In this document: positions 55,901-63,839 of the stretch, one piece after another
Numbering within the stretch: the stretch's first letter is position 1
Layout of the letters: each line of letters starts with the position of its first letter
Assembly: GCA_963823095.1 (NCBI GenBank)
Contig: CAWGKI010000018.1
Coordinates: 1-64,000, forward strand
Length of the DNA stretch: 64,000 bases
Origin: CAIVVT01 sp963823095
GTDB taxonomy: Bacteria; Acidobacteriota; Terriglobia; Bryobacterales; Bryobacteraceae
Direction of reading: 5' to 3'
Translations under genes and position numbers: made by a program
The notes under the pieces: model-generated
What the model was told of the DNA's origin: nothing
Databases searched by the model: none
The model's input: only the letters and a program-made list of their open reading frames with translations

Positions 55901-56093
55901 GCGGATTCGTAATGTCGGTCTCGATGTCGCCCGGCGGCATGCCTGAATAGAAAGTCGCAACCACAACTTCCGGCAGGTTGATGGTGGGGAAAAGGTCTAC
56001 CGGCATGCGCGCAACGCTGGTCACGCCGATGACGAGCAGCGCCAGGCAGATCACGATGACGAAGTAAGGGTTGCGGATCGAGAATCGGGGCAT
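52944..56093 (-). CDS. RND efflux transporter, first of a tandem pair
   Basis: 1049 residues of the HAE1/AcrB type, closely related by eye to the downstream pump over its whole length (same MPRFSIRNPYF start, same porter-domain blocks such as KGAEIPPPFGGKYRQ and QIQYNVVRVDGQRSVYLPIMKQGGDTNTIEVVNGIREM). Helix 4 reads VIDNSVISLENI and helix 10 GIAASNSILIVEFAH, so the Lys940 equivalent is Ser here too; the equivalent of the partner's LVDVVDFFP is LTTVVVFFP. It should export lipophilic compounds by an ion gradient, with the adaptor encoded upstream and TolC downstream. A 384-bp gap separates it from the adaptor gene. Confidence 0.9.
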   Translation of the reverse strand: MPRFSIRNPYFVIVICLALLVIGVTSVARMPVDLFPTINLPEVVVATFYSGMPPGDIETDITNPLERFFTLASGIGHMESRSLLGVSIIKVYFQPGTNADADVTELSNLALADLKRLPPGTLPPVVLKFDASSLPVCLVTLKGEGLSQTELHDIGQFTIRNQIAVVKGAEIPPPFGGKYRQVMLYVDPYKLASRQMSVMDVVRAVNKSNLILPAGDVKMGPFDFYVYSNSLAEKVEELNSLPIKTSGSQWVSLRDVGEAKDANQIQYNVVRVDGQRSVYLPIMKQGGDTNTIEVVNGIREMIPKLFDVPKQLKASVVFDQSAFVKEAISTLLDEGLIGLALTSLMILIFLGSMRATVAVFLSIPLSALATFVVLAIMGSTINTMVLGGLALAFSRVIDNSVISLENIYRHLEMGASPSDAAEKGGTEVSLAVLAATLTTVVVFFPVTFLYGVSRFLFSALALAVVISLFASYFVAMTVIPLFCSRFLKSAHHLAEPEGEAAPPSHLGTRFNAWFNGMFNRLLDGYERWVRIALRRPGLTIGLLSGTFLASFALYPLIGVAFFPRTDAGQFTINLKVPTGTRIEITEQYVAQVEDLIRHTVDPSDFKMVVSNIGIVPDFSSLYTTNAGPHTATIQVALKEPHRIGSFEYMDRLRREIAARFPDLRTFFSSGSMVDAVLNMGMPAPIDVQISSRELTTTFSVAQDLAARIRKLNNIGEVYIPQDMNYPAVRLDVDRIHAAELGVSPKEVVDNVITALNSNTMIAPNYWVDHETGNDYFLTVQYYESGRASIHNFLDLKSIPLRAPNLSHPTTLDAVAKLTNIQTPTEADHYQIQRVTDVYVTPHGEDLGRVSDDIDRLIAQSKYPANARINLRGMVEGMRASFKSFGIGLSLSVILLYLILVAQFRSFKDPFLIMLAIPMGLIGVLIILPATGTTLNVMSLMGILMLVGIAASNSILIVEFAHRLEEEKMTVQDAVITSCRVRLRPILMTSLATIIGMVPMALKLGTGSEQYAPLARTIIGGLTVSVVFTIFIVPAAYLLVYRNKRMAEGA

Positions 56094-56477
56094 AAGTCTC
56101 TAGCTCATCTGTTTTCCGCTGACGCTGAAACCGGGCTCTCGTCGCAAGGTGCATATAGCCCGGAAGGGGAGAGCCGATGACCGGCACGCGCCATCGCCCG
56201 CATCCCCTCTCCGGGCATCGCCCGGGTTCCGGTATCGCGGGCGGTAGGCGCGCCGGCGCCGCAATCCGTCGACGAACCCGAGCCCGCGGATTCAACGGGC
56301 CAAGGCAGGAGTACCCGTCGAACTCGCGATTTCAAGCGGGCGACACTCCATGTGTGAGTTGCCGCGCTCCGCGTTTCTCGAACTTCCGCTGCAACCATGC
56401 GGCTCTCACGAGGTCCAGCCCGGCGCAGGCGTTTAAGCCGATCCCAATCGGCAGCATCGAGTATTGGGGCCATCCCA
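56094..56477. other. Gap inside the efflux operon, no supported gene
   Basis: 384 bp of GC-rich sequence between the adaptor and first pump genes. No frame shows a recognisable protein. It is unusually long for a gap inside such an operon and could hold a second promoter or a decayed gene; a short CCGGGCATCGCCCGGG hairpin is visible near 56211-56226. Confidence 0.45.
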
Positions 56478-57779
56478 CTAGTGCTCCTGCTCGCCCTGGT
56501 ACTGCAGCAGATCAACCACCTGGGGCCGTACTTGCTGGCCGGGCTTCAATCCGCTGCGATCGCTGGCGACGACGAGTTCGCCTTCCTTCAACCCCGCCAC
56601 GATCTCAGCATCAGTGTCTGTCTGCATCCCCACTTGCACTTTGCGCTCTTCGACCTTGTTCGACGAATTGACCACCAATACGCCCGACGTTTCGCCTTGG
56701 TGACTGATGGTCTGCAAGGGGATGGAAAGCGCGTCCGGCTTGTGTTCCAGCCGCAGAACCGCCTCGGCGTACAGGCCCTCGACCAGGAGATGATCCAGGT
56801 TGGGAACGTCAACCTCGGTGTGCATGGTGCGCGTTTGTTGCTGGACGTCGGCGGAGAGACGCGCGAACTTGCCTGGGAACGTCCGGTTCAGCGAGGATAC
56901 GGTCACCTCTACCGGATCTCCGATGTGAATGTATTTGACGTAAGACTCGGGCACCGGAATAACGAGCCTGAACAAGTCATCCTGCGAGAGCCGGACCAGC
57001 GGCATGGCTTGCGTGCTGGAGTTGGTGCCGGCCTGCATCAACATGCCGAGGTTGGCGAAGCGCTGCGTAATGGTCCCGGCGAAAGGAGCGGTGATCTTTG
57101 CATAGTCGAGCAGCACGCCGTCATGCTCGCGTTTTGCTTGTGCTCCGAGAAGATCGCTGCGAATGGATTCCAGGTTCGACTTAGCTGACTCCACCGCGGA
57201 CTCTGCCGCCAGGTCCTTGCCCGTAGCGTCGTCCACTTCCTGTTGGGCCACCAATCCCGGCTTGGTGGTTGAGACTGTAGTGAGGCGAGCCGCCTGCAGG
57301 TGCAACACGTGATGCTGCGCCTCGGCGCGGTCCAATTCGTGCTGGGCGCGGGAAATGCGGTCCGACGCGTTGCGAATCATCGCATCGTCCTGCCGCAATT
57401 GCGCCTCCAACTCCGGAATCTCCAGGACAGCCATCAACTGGCCCTTGCGGACGCGCGTGCCGTAATCGACAAGCAGACTCTTGACGAAGCCGGATTCTTT
57501 CGCGTAAACGTCTATCTCCTGAAAAGGAACAAGCTCGGAGGAAACGGTCAGACGTCTTTCCAGGCTCTTGCGCCCGACCTTGATCACGCCCACGTGTGCT
57601 TCGGGCACTCCGGCCGCTGCCTCCCTGGCATCGGATGCCTCGCCCTTCCCGCAGGCGCCCAACCCAATCAGGGCAAATGCGGTGAGAGCAATGAGCGCTA
57701 GATGCGCGGCCCTCGGTTGACGCAGCATCCTTAGCTTCGCCGCTAACCCTTGAATTCCCTGGCCCATGCCCTGTTTCAT
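56478..57779 (-). CDS. RND periplasmic adaptor (HlyD/AcrA type lipoprotein)
   Basis: About 433 residues from ATG 57779. The N-terminal hydrophobic segment ends in ALIGLGACGKG, a lipobox, so it is an inner-membrane-anchored lipoprotein. Order: beta-barrel strand ERRLTVSSELVPFQEIDVYAKESGFVKSLLVDYGTRVRKGQLMAVLEIPELE (half of the lipoyl domain), long alpha-hairpin (about 120-225), second lipoyl half LDYAKITAPFAGTITQRFANLGMLMQAG, then the beta-barrel (VTVSSLNRTFPGKFARLSADV) and membrane-proximal domain. It links pump and TolC. Its ATG overlaps the stop of the RraA-like gene. The longer frame to 57875 lies inside that gene and is rejected. Confidence 0.88.
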   Translation of the reverse strand: MKQGMGQGIQGLAAKLRMLRQPRAAHLALIALTAFALIGLGACGKGEASDAREAAAGVPEAHVGVIKVGRKSLERRLTVSSELVPFQEIDVYAKESGFVKSLLVDYGTRVRKGQLMAVLEIPELEAQLRQDDAMIRNASDRISRAQHELDRAEAQHHVLHLQAARLTTVSTTKPGLVAQQEVDDATGKDLAAESAVESAKSNLESIRSDLLGAQAKREHDGVLLDYAKITAPFAGTITQRFANLGMLMQAGTNSSTQAMPLVRLSQDDLFRLVIPVPESYVKYIHIGDPVEVTVSSLNRTFPGKFARLSADVQQQTRTMHTEVDVPNLDHLLVEGLYAEAVLRLEHKPDALSIPLQTISHQGETSGVLVVNSSNKVEERKVQVGMQTDTDAEIVAGLKEGELVVASDRSGLKPGQQVRPQVVDLLQYQGEQEH

Positions 57780-58522
57780 AAGGATCTGGTTCTCTTCATC
57801 TGTTCGTCTTGTCCCGGCGCCGTTCGCTCGAGCTTCTGCGCCAGAGATTGAATACTGAAGTTGGCCGATCTGCAAAACTGTATGAGATCCTGTTCGGTCC
57901 GTTCAATCTCCGCCGCCTTGCCTGCGACGCCGGAGGCGATCGAAAGTGGAATCGTGTGCACGCCGTGCCGATCTCCGTGCACCAGGTCTCCTGACCGGAT
58001 CTTCAGTCCTCCGATTTCGACCGGCTCCCCGAATTCAACGATATGAGCGTAGGCGTGCGAAACGGCGACACTCCCGGAGAAAAGCGGGAAGCCCAATTGC
58101 TCCACGGCCTTGAGATCGCGCACCGCGCCGTTGGTAACGCAGCCGACGCAGTGCAGCGCGAGCGCGATGTGAGCGTGGATTTCACCGACGAACGCGCCGA
58201 TCCCAGGCGTACGGTCGAGATCCTGCAAGACCATCACACGCGGCTCCGGCAGGGTAAGCAGGTAGTTCCACCAGTCCATGCGGTTGTAATAGCAACGGCC
58301 GGCCATCGGCGGAATCGCGGCCCGGATGACCGCCGTGGCCGCGTAGCCGAGCATCGGAGGGAGTTGGGGAAAGCGGCAATGGGCTGTGCCTTGGACAAAG
58401 CCTTCATTGCGCAGTCGCACCTCAAATTGCTCGATAGCATTGGACGCGGAGCACGTCTCCAGAACCCGCAGGCTCTCGAACTCGGCGCGAGTCAGGCTTG
58501 GCGTTGATCTTGGCATGTTCAC
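57776..58522 (-). CDS. RraA-family protein (aldolase or RNase E inhibitor fold)
   Basis: 248 residues. Family core: GYAATAVIRAA, VMVLQDLDRTPGIGAFVGEIHAHIALALHCVGCVTNGAVRDLKAVEQLGFPLFSGSVAVSHAYAHIVEFGEPVEIGGLKIRSGDLVHGDRHGVHTIP. The GAxxGE...A...GxVTNGAVRD motif with Arg-Asp and GDLVHGDRHGV provide the metal and substrate site of 4-hydroxy-4-methyl-2-oxoglutarate/oxaloacetate aldolases. True RraA inhibitors lack some of these, so an aldolase or decarboxylase activity is more likely. It opens the efflux operon with an ATGA overlap to the adaptor gene, which hints that the exported compound is related to its product or substrate. Confidence 0.8.
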   Translation of the reverse strand: MNMPRSTPSLTRAEFESLRVLETCSASNAIEQFEVRLRNEGFVQGTAHCRFPQLPPMLGYAATAVIRAAIPPMAGRCYYNRMDWWNYLLTLPEPRVMVLQDLDRTPGIGAFVGEIHAHIALALHCVGCVTNGAVRDLKAVEQLGFPLFSGSVAVSHAYAHIVEFGEPVEIGGLKIRSGDLVHGDRHGVHTIPLSIASGVAGKAAEIERTEQDLIQFCRSANFSIQSLAQKLERTAPGQDEQMKRTRSL

Positions 58523-59065
58523 AGAGATAGAAATGAGGACGAAGCTAACCGGCGTGATGCAATCGTCGAGCGGTGACTCATAAAAGCGGTCGCCTCCTCA
58601 TCTCTTAATGGCCCGTGCCCACGTGGACAAGGGCGACGAAGCACCACTCGGGGTGAAGCACAGGGGATTGAGAGCCGTGCCTGCTGATAGCGCTCCGTCG
58701 CCCTCTGACTGGACTCACCAGACGGGCCAGCTATCGACAGTTTGAGTCAGAGGCGTCGCGATAGGGAATACAGTCGCGACAGTATATTTCCAGGAAAGTG
58801 ACTGTATTCGACCGAACCCTGCATGGAAGTGCAAATTCCCCCATCTGGCATTAGAGATCCGGGCGGAGAGAAGAGACTGCAACGCTCTCCGCGTGCAGTG
58901 CATTGATTCTGTACTTGTGGAGGACTACTGCCGCTTCTAGAGAAAAAACCATGGAGTTACGGTATTCCCTTCCGTTGGCTGGAGCCGGCAAAATCGGTTA
59001 GATGCAGAGTCGGGCCGATGACATTCTGCTCCGCTCGAATGCTCTCTTTCGAAGGAGGGCCGCCG
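58523..59065. other. Divergent promoter region, no supported gene
   Basis: About 540 bp between the minus-strand efflux operon and the plus-strand signalling genes. No protein recognised. It must contain promoters for both directions; the base composition falls in 58740-58990, which suggests the promoter of the receiver/kinase pair lies there. Confidence 0.4.
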
Positions 59066-59599
59066 ATGTCCCGTTGGAAGAACCTGAAAACAGCCTGGGC
59101 AAACCTAATCCGTCTTAAGGTCGCCGGGCAGTCGGCCTGCCGCAGTGTCCCTCCGCGCGAAGAAGGGATCGTAGTGCTGCTGATCACACAGGCTCCGTCT
59201 CTTCGTTATTCCTTGTATGCGCTCGGCCACGTGTACCGCTGGGAAGTGATCTCCGCCGCCACACGAGACGAGGCAATCGCGATTCTGAAGCACCGGCAGA
59301 TTCCGGTGGTGATTTGCGACGAAGACGCGCCCGAGGATTGGAGAAAGACGGTCAGGGCAATCGCTTTTCTTCCCCAGTCAACCTGCATTCTCCTCGCATC
59401 TCGCAAGTCGGACAACTCCCTGTTGCGGGAAGTAGGGAGGCACCACGGCTATGACGTCATCGCGAAGCCGCTGCGCTATGAGGAAGTGGCCGATCGCGTG
59501 TCCTTTGCCTGGACCTGGTACAAGTCGGGTTGTGCCTCCTGGTGGGGTCCGCCGCGCGTTTCAACTCTCCTCCCGCCCGAGGGGCGGAAGAACGGCTAG
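59066..59599 (+). CDS. Atypical receiver-domain protein 1 (WWGP tail)
   Basis: About 177 residues from ATG 59066, preceded by AAGGAGG. Residues about 32-150 fold like a response-regulator receiver: VVLLITQAPSLRYSLYALG (strand 1, but lacking the usual acidic pair), IPVVICDEDAPEDW (Asp at the phosphorylation position), CILLASRKSDNSLLREVGRHHGYDVIAKPLRYEEV (Ser and Lys-Pro of the active site). The tail VSFAWTWYKSGCASWWGPP is shared with 61880-62398. Without the metal-binding acids, phosphorylation may be altered or lost. It is 82 bp upstream of the kinase gene on the same strand. No output domain. Confidence 0.7.
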   Translation: MSRWKNLKTAWANLIRLKVAGQSACRSVPPREEGIVVLLITQAPSLRYSLYALGHVYRWEVISAATRDEAIAILKHRQIPVVICDEDAPEDWRKTVRAIAFLPQSTCILLASRKSDNSLLREVGRHHGYDVIAKPLRYEEVADRVSFAWTWYKSGCASWWGPPRVSTLLPPEGRKNG

Positions 59600-59681
59600 G
59601 AGCACTGGAATCAGCCCGGCCATGACGAATGGTGCGCACCCCGGTTGACTGTCCCGCGGGAAGCGGCTTCAATTGGTAGCG

Positions 59682-61070
59682 ATGTTCAGCTTCCCGCTTC
59701 GCGTGCAAAGTCCGTTTGGTGACAAGCCATTGTTTCGCAATCAGGTCAGAGTACTCCTGGGGGTTGGGTTCGGCGGGCTCCTCCTATTGATGGGGTTCCT
59801 CGGCGCAAGCGCCATTAGTTTCCTATCCCGCATCGACAAGAGTTATGAAGCCAGCCGGCAGGAGTTCGTCGCCCGAACTCGTGTCATCGAGAGTCTGCGA
59901 TCCAATGTGTATCTTTCTGGCACACACATTCGCGACCTGCTGGTGGAGAGCGGCGGCGCTGCAGACTCAGCGAAAGAGAAGGCGTACCTGTTGGCAAAGT
60001 CCCGAGTTCAGGAAGCGGTGGGGCGCTACCGGCTCAAATTGGAACCACAAGAAGTGGCGCCCTTCCGGGCACTGGAGGAAGGAATCGGTTCCTACTTTCA
60101 AACTCTAGACCAGGTCCTCAAATGGCCCTCGCCCGAGAGGCGCGCAAGGGCGGATGCCTTTACGCAAGCGCAGTTGCTTCCCATGCGCACTTCGACGCTT
60201 GCTCTCCTGGATCGTGTCGAACAGTTGAACCGAAGGTGGCTGGAAGAGAACAGCCGTGCCACGAGCGAACTTCTCACCCTGTTCCGGAAGAGGCTTCTGT
60301 GGCTGGTTGCGCTGATGCTCGGTCTCGGATCGCTGGTCGCAGGCGTGAGTCTTTGGCGGATGCTCGAGCTGGAAAAAGAATCCCAGGCGCGATTTGCCGA
60401 AATCACCAAGGCCAAACAGGAACTCAGCAACCTCTCCGCCCGAGTCCTCGAAACGCAGGAGCATGAGCGTCGCCGGATCGCGCGCGAACTTCACGACGAA
60501 ATAGGCCAGTCGCTGTGGGCGATGGGTTTGGAAATAGACAACCTGAGCGCGGCGGTGAAGAGCAGCGACAATCAGCTCGCCTTGCGACGCCTGGAAGGAC
60601 TGCGGGAGATGTCCAACAACATTGTTCGTGTCGTGCGCGACATGTCGCTGCTGCTGCGCCCATCCATGCTGGACGATCTAGGGCTCGTGCCCGCACTGGA
60701 GTGGCTTGCCCGGGAGGTTTCGAGAACGTCCGGCTTGCACGTGGAGGTAACCGAGGAACAGGTGCCGGATATGCTTCCCGAAGAGCACAAAACCTGTGTC
60801 TTCCGGGTTGCGCAAGAGGCTTTACGCAACACTTGCCGCCACGCCGGCGCGAAAAACACTCGAATCCTCGTGCAGGGGGATGGCAATGAATTGCTCATGT
60901 CTGTTCAAGACGACGGGTGCGGCTTCGATCCGGCGAGAAAGAAGGGCCTGGGGCTTCTTGGGATGGAGGAAAGGGCCGGTCATCTTGGAGGCACCTGCGC
61001 GATCGATTCCAAGCCCGGTTGCGGAACGATCATCCGGCTGGAAATCCCATTAACGCGCAACGGGGCGTAG
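59682..61070 (+). CDS. Membrane histidine kinase, NarX/DesK-like (HisKA_3)
   Basis: About 462 residues. Two membrane helices (about 24-48, VLLGVGFGGLLLLMGFLGASAISFL; and about 206-226, LLWLVALMLGLGSLVAGVSLW) enclose a helical periplasmic sensor bundle of about 155 residues. A coiled coil leads to the dimerisation box ERRRIARELHDEIGQSLWAMGLEIDNL, phosphoacceptor His in ELHDE. The ATPase domain has FRVAQEALRNTCRHAGAKN (N box), VQDDGCGFDP (G1) and GLGLLGMEERAGHLGG (G2). The partner is almost surely the convergent LuxR-type regulator 23 bp away. No HAMP or PAS domain. Start ATG 59682; a TTG at 59673 is possible. Confidence 0.88.
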   Translation: MFSFPLRVQSPFGDKPLFRNQVRVLLGVGFGGLLLLMGFLGASAISFLSRIDKSYEASRQEFVARTRVIESLRSNVYLSGTHIRDLLVESGGAADSAKEKAYLLAKSRVQEAVGRYRLKLEPQEVAPFRALEEGIGSYFQTLDQVLKWPSPERRARADAFTQAQLLPMRTSTLALLDRVEQLNRRWLEENSRATSELLTLFRKRLLWLVALMLGLGSLVAGVSLWRMLELEKESQARFAEITKAKQELSNLSARVLETQEHERRRIARELHDEIGQSLWAMGLEIDNLSAAVKSSDNQLALRRLEGLREMSNNIVRVVRDMSLLLRPSMLDDLGLVPALEWLAREVSRTSGLHVEVTEEQVPDMLPEEHKTCVFRVAQEALRNTCRHAGAKNTRILVQGDGNELLMSVQDDGCGFDPARKKGLGLLGMEERAGHLGGTCAIDSKPGCGTIIRLEIPLTRNGA

Positions 61071-61093
61071 ACCCGTTTTGCTCTCTGGCTGAA

Positions 61094-61744
61094 TTACGAA
61101 AGCAGACCCTTGCGAACCGCGTAGAGTATCAATTCCGGAAGGCTGTGAATCCCGAGCTTCTGAAGGATGTTGGCTCTATGCGTTTCGACGGTTGTCACAC
61201 TCACGTGGATCAGATCCGCGATTTGACGATTGGACGATCCACTGACCAGCAGTTGCAGGATTTCCTTTTCCCGGATGCTCAGCAGTTCGTAGCTATCCTC
61301 GACACCCCGCTCCCGCATCTCACGTACATATTCCTCGACCAGGAGCCGGGACATCTCGGGACTGAGATAGGCATGTCCGGCGGCGACCGTTCGGACTGCG
61401 TTCAATATGTCTCCCTCCGGAGAGGCCTTCAGCAGGTAGCCCTTCGCCCCAGCCCGCAGTGCGCGCAGGACGTAGCCTTCATCGGAATGGATGCTCACGA
61501 TGATGACTCGCGTCGACGGCGCCGTTTCTGAGAGCTTGCGCGCGACATCGATGCCATTCAGCCGGGGCATGCTGACGTCGAGCATGACTATGTCGGGCTT
61601 CAGTTGCTCGACAAGTTCCAGCGCCTGATACCCGTCCGCGGCTTCCCCGACAACTTCAAACTCGCTGTCCCGTGCCAGCAGAGAACGTAGCCCGCTGCGA
61701 ATCAGCGGGTGGTCGTCGGCGATCAACACGCGAGTAGGTGGCAT
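61094..61744 (-). CDS. NarL/FixJ-family response regulator
   Basis: 216 residues. Receiver domain 1-120 with complete active site: Asp10-Asp11 (LIADDHP), phosphoacceptor Asp56 (VMLDVSMPRLNG), Ser84 and Lys106 (GYLLKA). Output is a LuxR-type helix-turn-helix (about 152-212): LLSIREKEILQLLVSGSSNRQIADLIHVSVTTVETHRANILQKLGI. It should bind DNA as a dimer after phosphorylation by the convergent kinase. The stop faces the kinase stop. Upstream on the same strand is the second atypical receiver gene, 135 bp away. Targets unknown. Confidence 0.9.
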   Translation of the reverse strand: MPPTRVLIADDHPLIRSGLRSLLARDSEFEVVGEAADGYQALELVEQLKPDIVMLDVSMPRLNGIDVARKLSETAPSTRVIIVSIHSDEGYVLRALRAGAKGYLLKASPEGDILNAVRTVAAGHAYLSPEMSRLLVEEYVREMRERGVEDSYELLSIREKEILQLLVSGSSNRQIADLIHVSVTTVETHRANILQKLGIHSLPELILYAVRKGLLS

Positions 61745-61879
61745 GTGCCGCTATCCTTGGTCCGACTTTCAGTGTAGCCGCTCTCGTGGGAACTCAATTC
61801 TAAAGTTGTGAGGTTCGGGACTGTGCGGCGCATTGAGATCTGAATCGACGTTGTCCTTCGGCTGCCTGAACATAGGCGG

Positions 61880-62398
61880 CTAACTCTGGCGGAGTACCTG
61901 ACAATCTGGGTTGGGGCCCCACCAGGGTGCGCACCCTGAGGTATACCAGGCCCAGGCGAACAGAACCTGGTCGGAGACCTCTTCCCAATTGAACGGCCTC
62001 GCGATAACGTCGTAGGCGTGACACCTGCGGGCTTCACGCCTAAGCGCCTCGTCACAGAAACGGGAGGCCAGGAGCACGCACGTCGACAGCGGCGGAGTGG
62101 CGATTCTCTGAACGACGGGCCGCCATCCGTCCGGCACCTCTTCATCGCAAATGGCAAGAGGAATCGGCTGCTGCCCCAGAATTTCGATCGCTTCATCACA
62201 GGATCTGGCCCAACGAACGTCCCATCCATTCATCACACCGATCACCCCGAGCGACTCCTTGAGAGAGTAGTTGCGTGCTATCAGGAGCACTGCCATGCGA
62301 CGGCGCCTGAACTCGGCGTCGGCAGGAATCAACCCGGAGAGATTCCGCAAAGGGGAGTTCGCCCACGCCTTACGCCAGCTTGTCCATGTGAGCCGCAC
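61880..62398 (-). CDS. Atypical receiver-domain protein 2 (WWGP tail)
   Basis: About 172 residues, a paralogue of 59066-59599. Shared blocks: KAWAN near the start, AICDEEVPDGWRPVVQRIATPPLSTCVLLASRFCDEALRREARRCHAYDVIARPFNWEEVSDQV and FAWAWYTSGCAPWWGP. The Asp of CDE is kept but the active-site Lys is Arg (VIARP) and the strand-1 acids are missing (MAVLLIARNYSLKES). The start is chosen as GTG 62398 behind AGAAGGGGG because it matches the length of the paralogue; ATG 62449 is also in frame. It is on the same strand as the NarL regulator, giving the locus mirror symmetry. The 62399-62768 gap has no other gene. Confidence 0.68.
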   Translation of the reverse strand: MRLTWTSWRKAWANSPLRNLSGLIPADAEFRRRRMAVLLIARNYSLKESLGVIGVMNGWDVRWARSCDEAIEILGQQPIPLAICDEEVPDGWRPVVQRIATPPLSTCVLLASRFCDEALRREARRCHAYDVIARPFNWEEVSDQVLFAWAWYTSGCAPWWGPNPDCQVLRQS

Positions 62399-62801
62399 AG
62401 GCCCCCTTCTGGGGGAAACAACTTGGTTCGCATGCGGTCGGCGAGCCATTCCCCGGCAGTATTCTGAGGCTCGCGCGCCTCAGAGTGAATACCGTGGAAA
62501 CATGATTTTCTTGATGATGACGGCGGTATTTTCATCCGCAGAGACGGATACGCTCGCCGGCAGGCGGCGGAATTTGCACTTTCGGAGAGTGAAAGCCCTT
62601 TAGGACGGCCCAAGCCGTTCGAACGTGAATCGCTGATTCCGAAATGGGCTCTGCCGCCACTCTGAGAACTGGCCCAGTAGCCGGTTGCGAGCTTTCTGTA
62701 ACGGACATATGTTAATGCGCCATGACCGGCAAGTGACGTTCGGCGAGTGATGTTGGTCGGGCGGCGCGTGTCAACAACTTTGAGACACCCGGCATAGGAG
62801 T

Positions 62802-63839
62802 TTAGTGACCCTCTTCCTTTGTCTTTTGGCCGGGTGGAAGTGGTTTGTTGATCCAAACCTCCGAAGGCAATGACATTGGTTTTGGCGGCCGTCGAACGAA
62901 GCGGTCCGGATGCGCTTGGTAGGCTGCATCGAGCACCGCCTGGCGGTGCGCCAGCACGGTGTGGGTCTCGCCGAAATGAACCATGGCCGGGGTCAGCATG
63001 GCGATGCCCGAGTGACGATGCTCGTCGTTGTACCACTGGAAAAACCGTTGGCAGAAGGCGCGGCTGTCTTGGATGCAGCCGAAGCGATCCGGAAATTCGG
63101 GACGGTACTTCAGGGTGCGGAAGTGGCTTTCCGAATACGGGTTGTCGTCGGAGACATACGGCCGGCTGTGGGTCTTGGTGACGCCCAGATCGGCCATGAG
63201 AAAGGCGACCGGCTTGGAGGTCATGACCTTGCCGCGATCAGCGTGGATGGTGAGTTGGCCGGCGGGGACCTGGTGTTTGCCAATGGTCGCCTCAATGAAT
63301 TGTTTGGCCAGTTCAGCGCCTTCGCGGTGCGCGATCATCCAGCCAGTCACGTAGCGGCTGAACACGTCGAGGATCACGTAGAGATAGAAGTAGGTCCACT
63401 TGGCCGGGCCCAGCAGCTTGGTGATGTCCCAGCTCCAAAGTTGGTTAGCCGCGGTGGCCAGCAATTCGGGTCTTTGGTAGGGCGGATGAACGAGCTGATC
63501 GCGGCGCTCGCGAGACTCGCCCTGCTGCTCGAGGATGCGATACATGGTGCGGGTCGAGCAGAGGTATTGGCCTTCGTCCAACAAGGTGGCCTGAACGGCC
63601 GCTGGGGAGCGGTCCTGGAAGCGTTCGGCATGGAGCATCGTCAGCACGCTGGAGCGTTCGTCCGGAGTGAGAGCGCGCGCGGAGACCGGCCGCTCAAAGG
63701 GCAGCGCCGGCCCTGGTGCCGACACTGTGGGCGGGCCGAGGACAGGACGCTGCCGATAGAAGGAAGCACGGGCCACGCCGAGGCAATCGCAGGCGGCCAC
63801 GACGCCGACCGTCGGGGCGAGTTGGGTGACGGCGTCCAT
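62802..63839 (-). CDS. IS3-family transposase OrfB
   Basis: 345 residues. HTH region with SVLTMLHAERFQDRSPAAVQATLLDEGQYLCSTRTMYRIL, then the rve core: LWSWDITKLLGPAKWTYFYLYVILDVFSRYVTGW (first Asp), TIHADRGKVMTSKPVAFLM (second Asp), HSRPYVSDDNPYSESHFRTLKYRPEFP (Glu). The C-terminal FFQWYNDEHRHSGIAMLTPAMVHFG is typical of this IS3 subgroup. ATG 63839 overlaps the OrfA stop (TGATG). The DDE set is intact, so the element could be active. Confidence 0.9.
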   Translation of the reverse strand: MDAVTQLAPTVGVVAACDCLGVARASFYRQRPVLGPPTVSAPGPALPFERPVSARALTPDERSSVLTMLHAERFQDRSPAAVQATLLDEGQYLCSTRTMYRILEQQGESRERRDQLVHPPYQRPELLATAANQLWSWDITKLLGPAKWTYFYLYVILDVFSRYVTGWMIAHREGAELAKQFIEATIGKHQVPAGQLTIHADRGKVMTSKPVAFLMADLGVTKTHSRPYVSDDNPYSESHFRTLKYRPEFPDRFGCIQDSRAFCQRFFQWYNDEHRHSGIAMLTPAMVHFGETHTVLAHRQAVLDAAYQAHPDRFVRRPPKPMSLPSEVWINKPLPPGQKTKEEGH

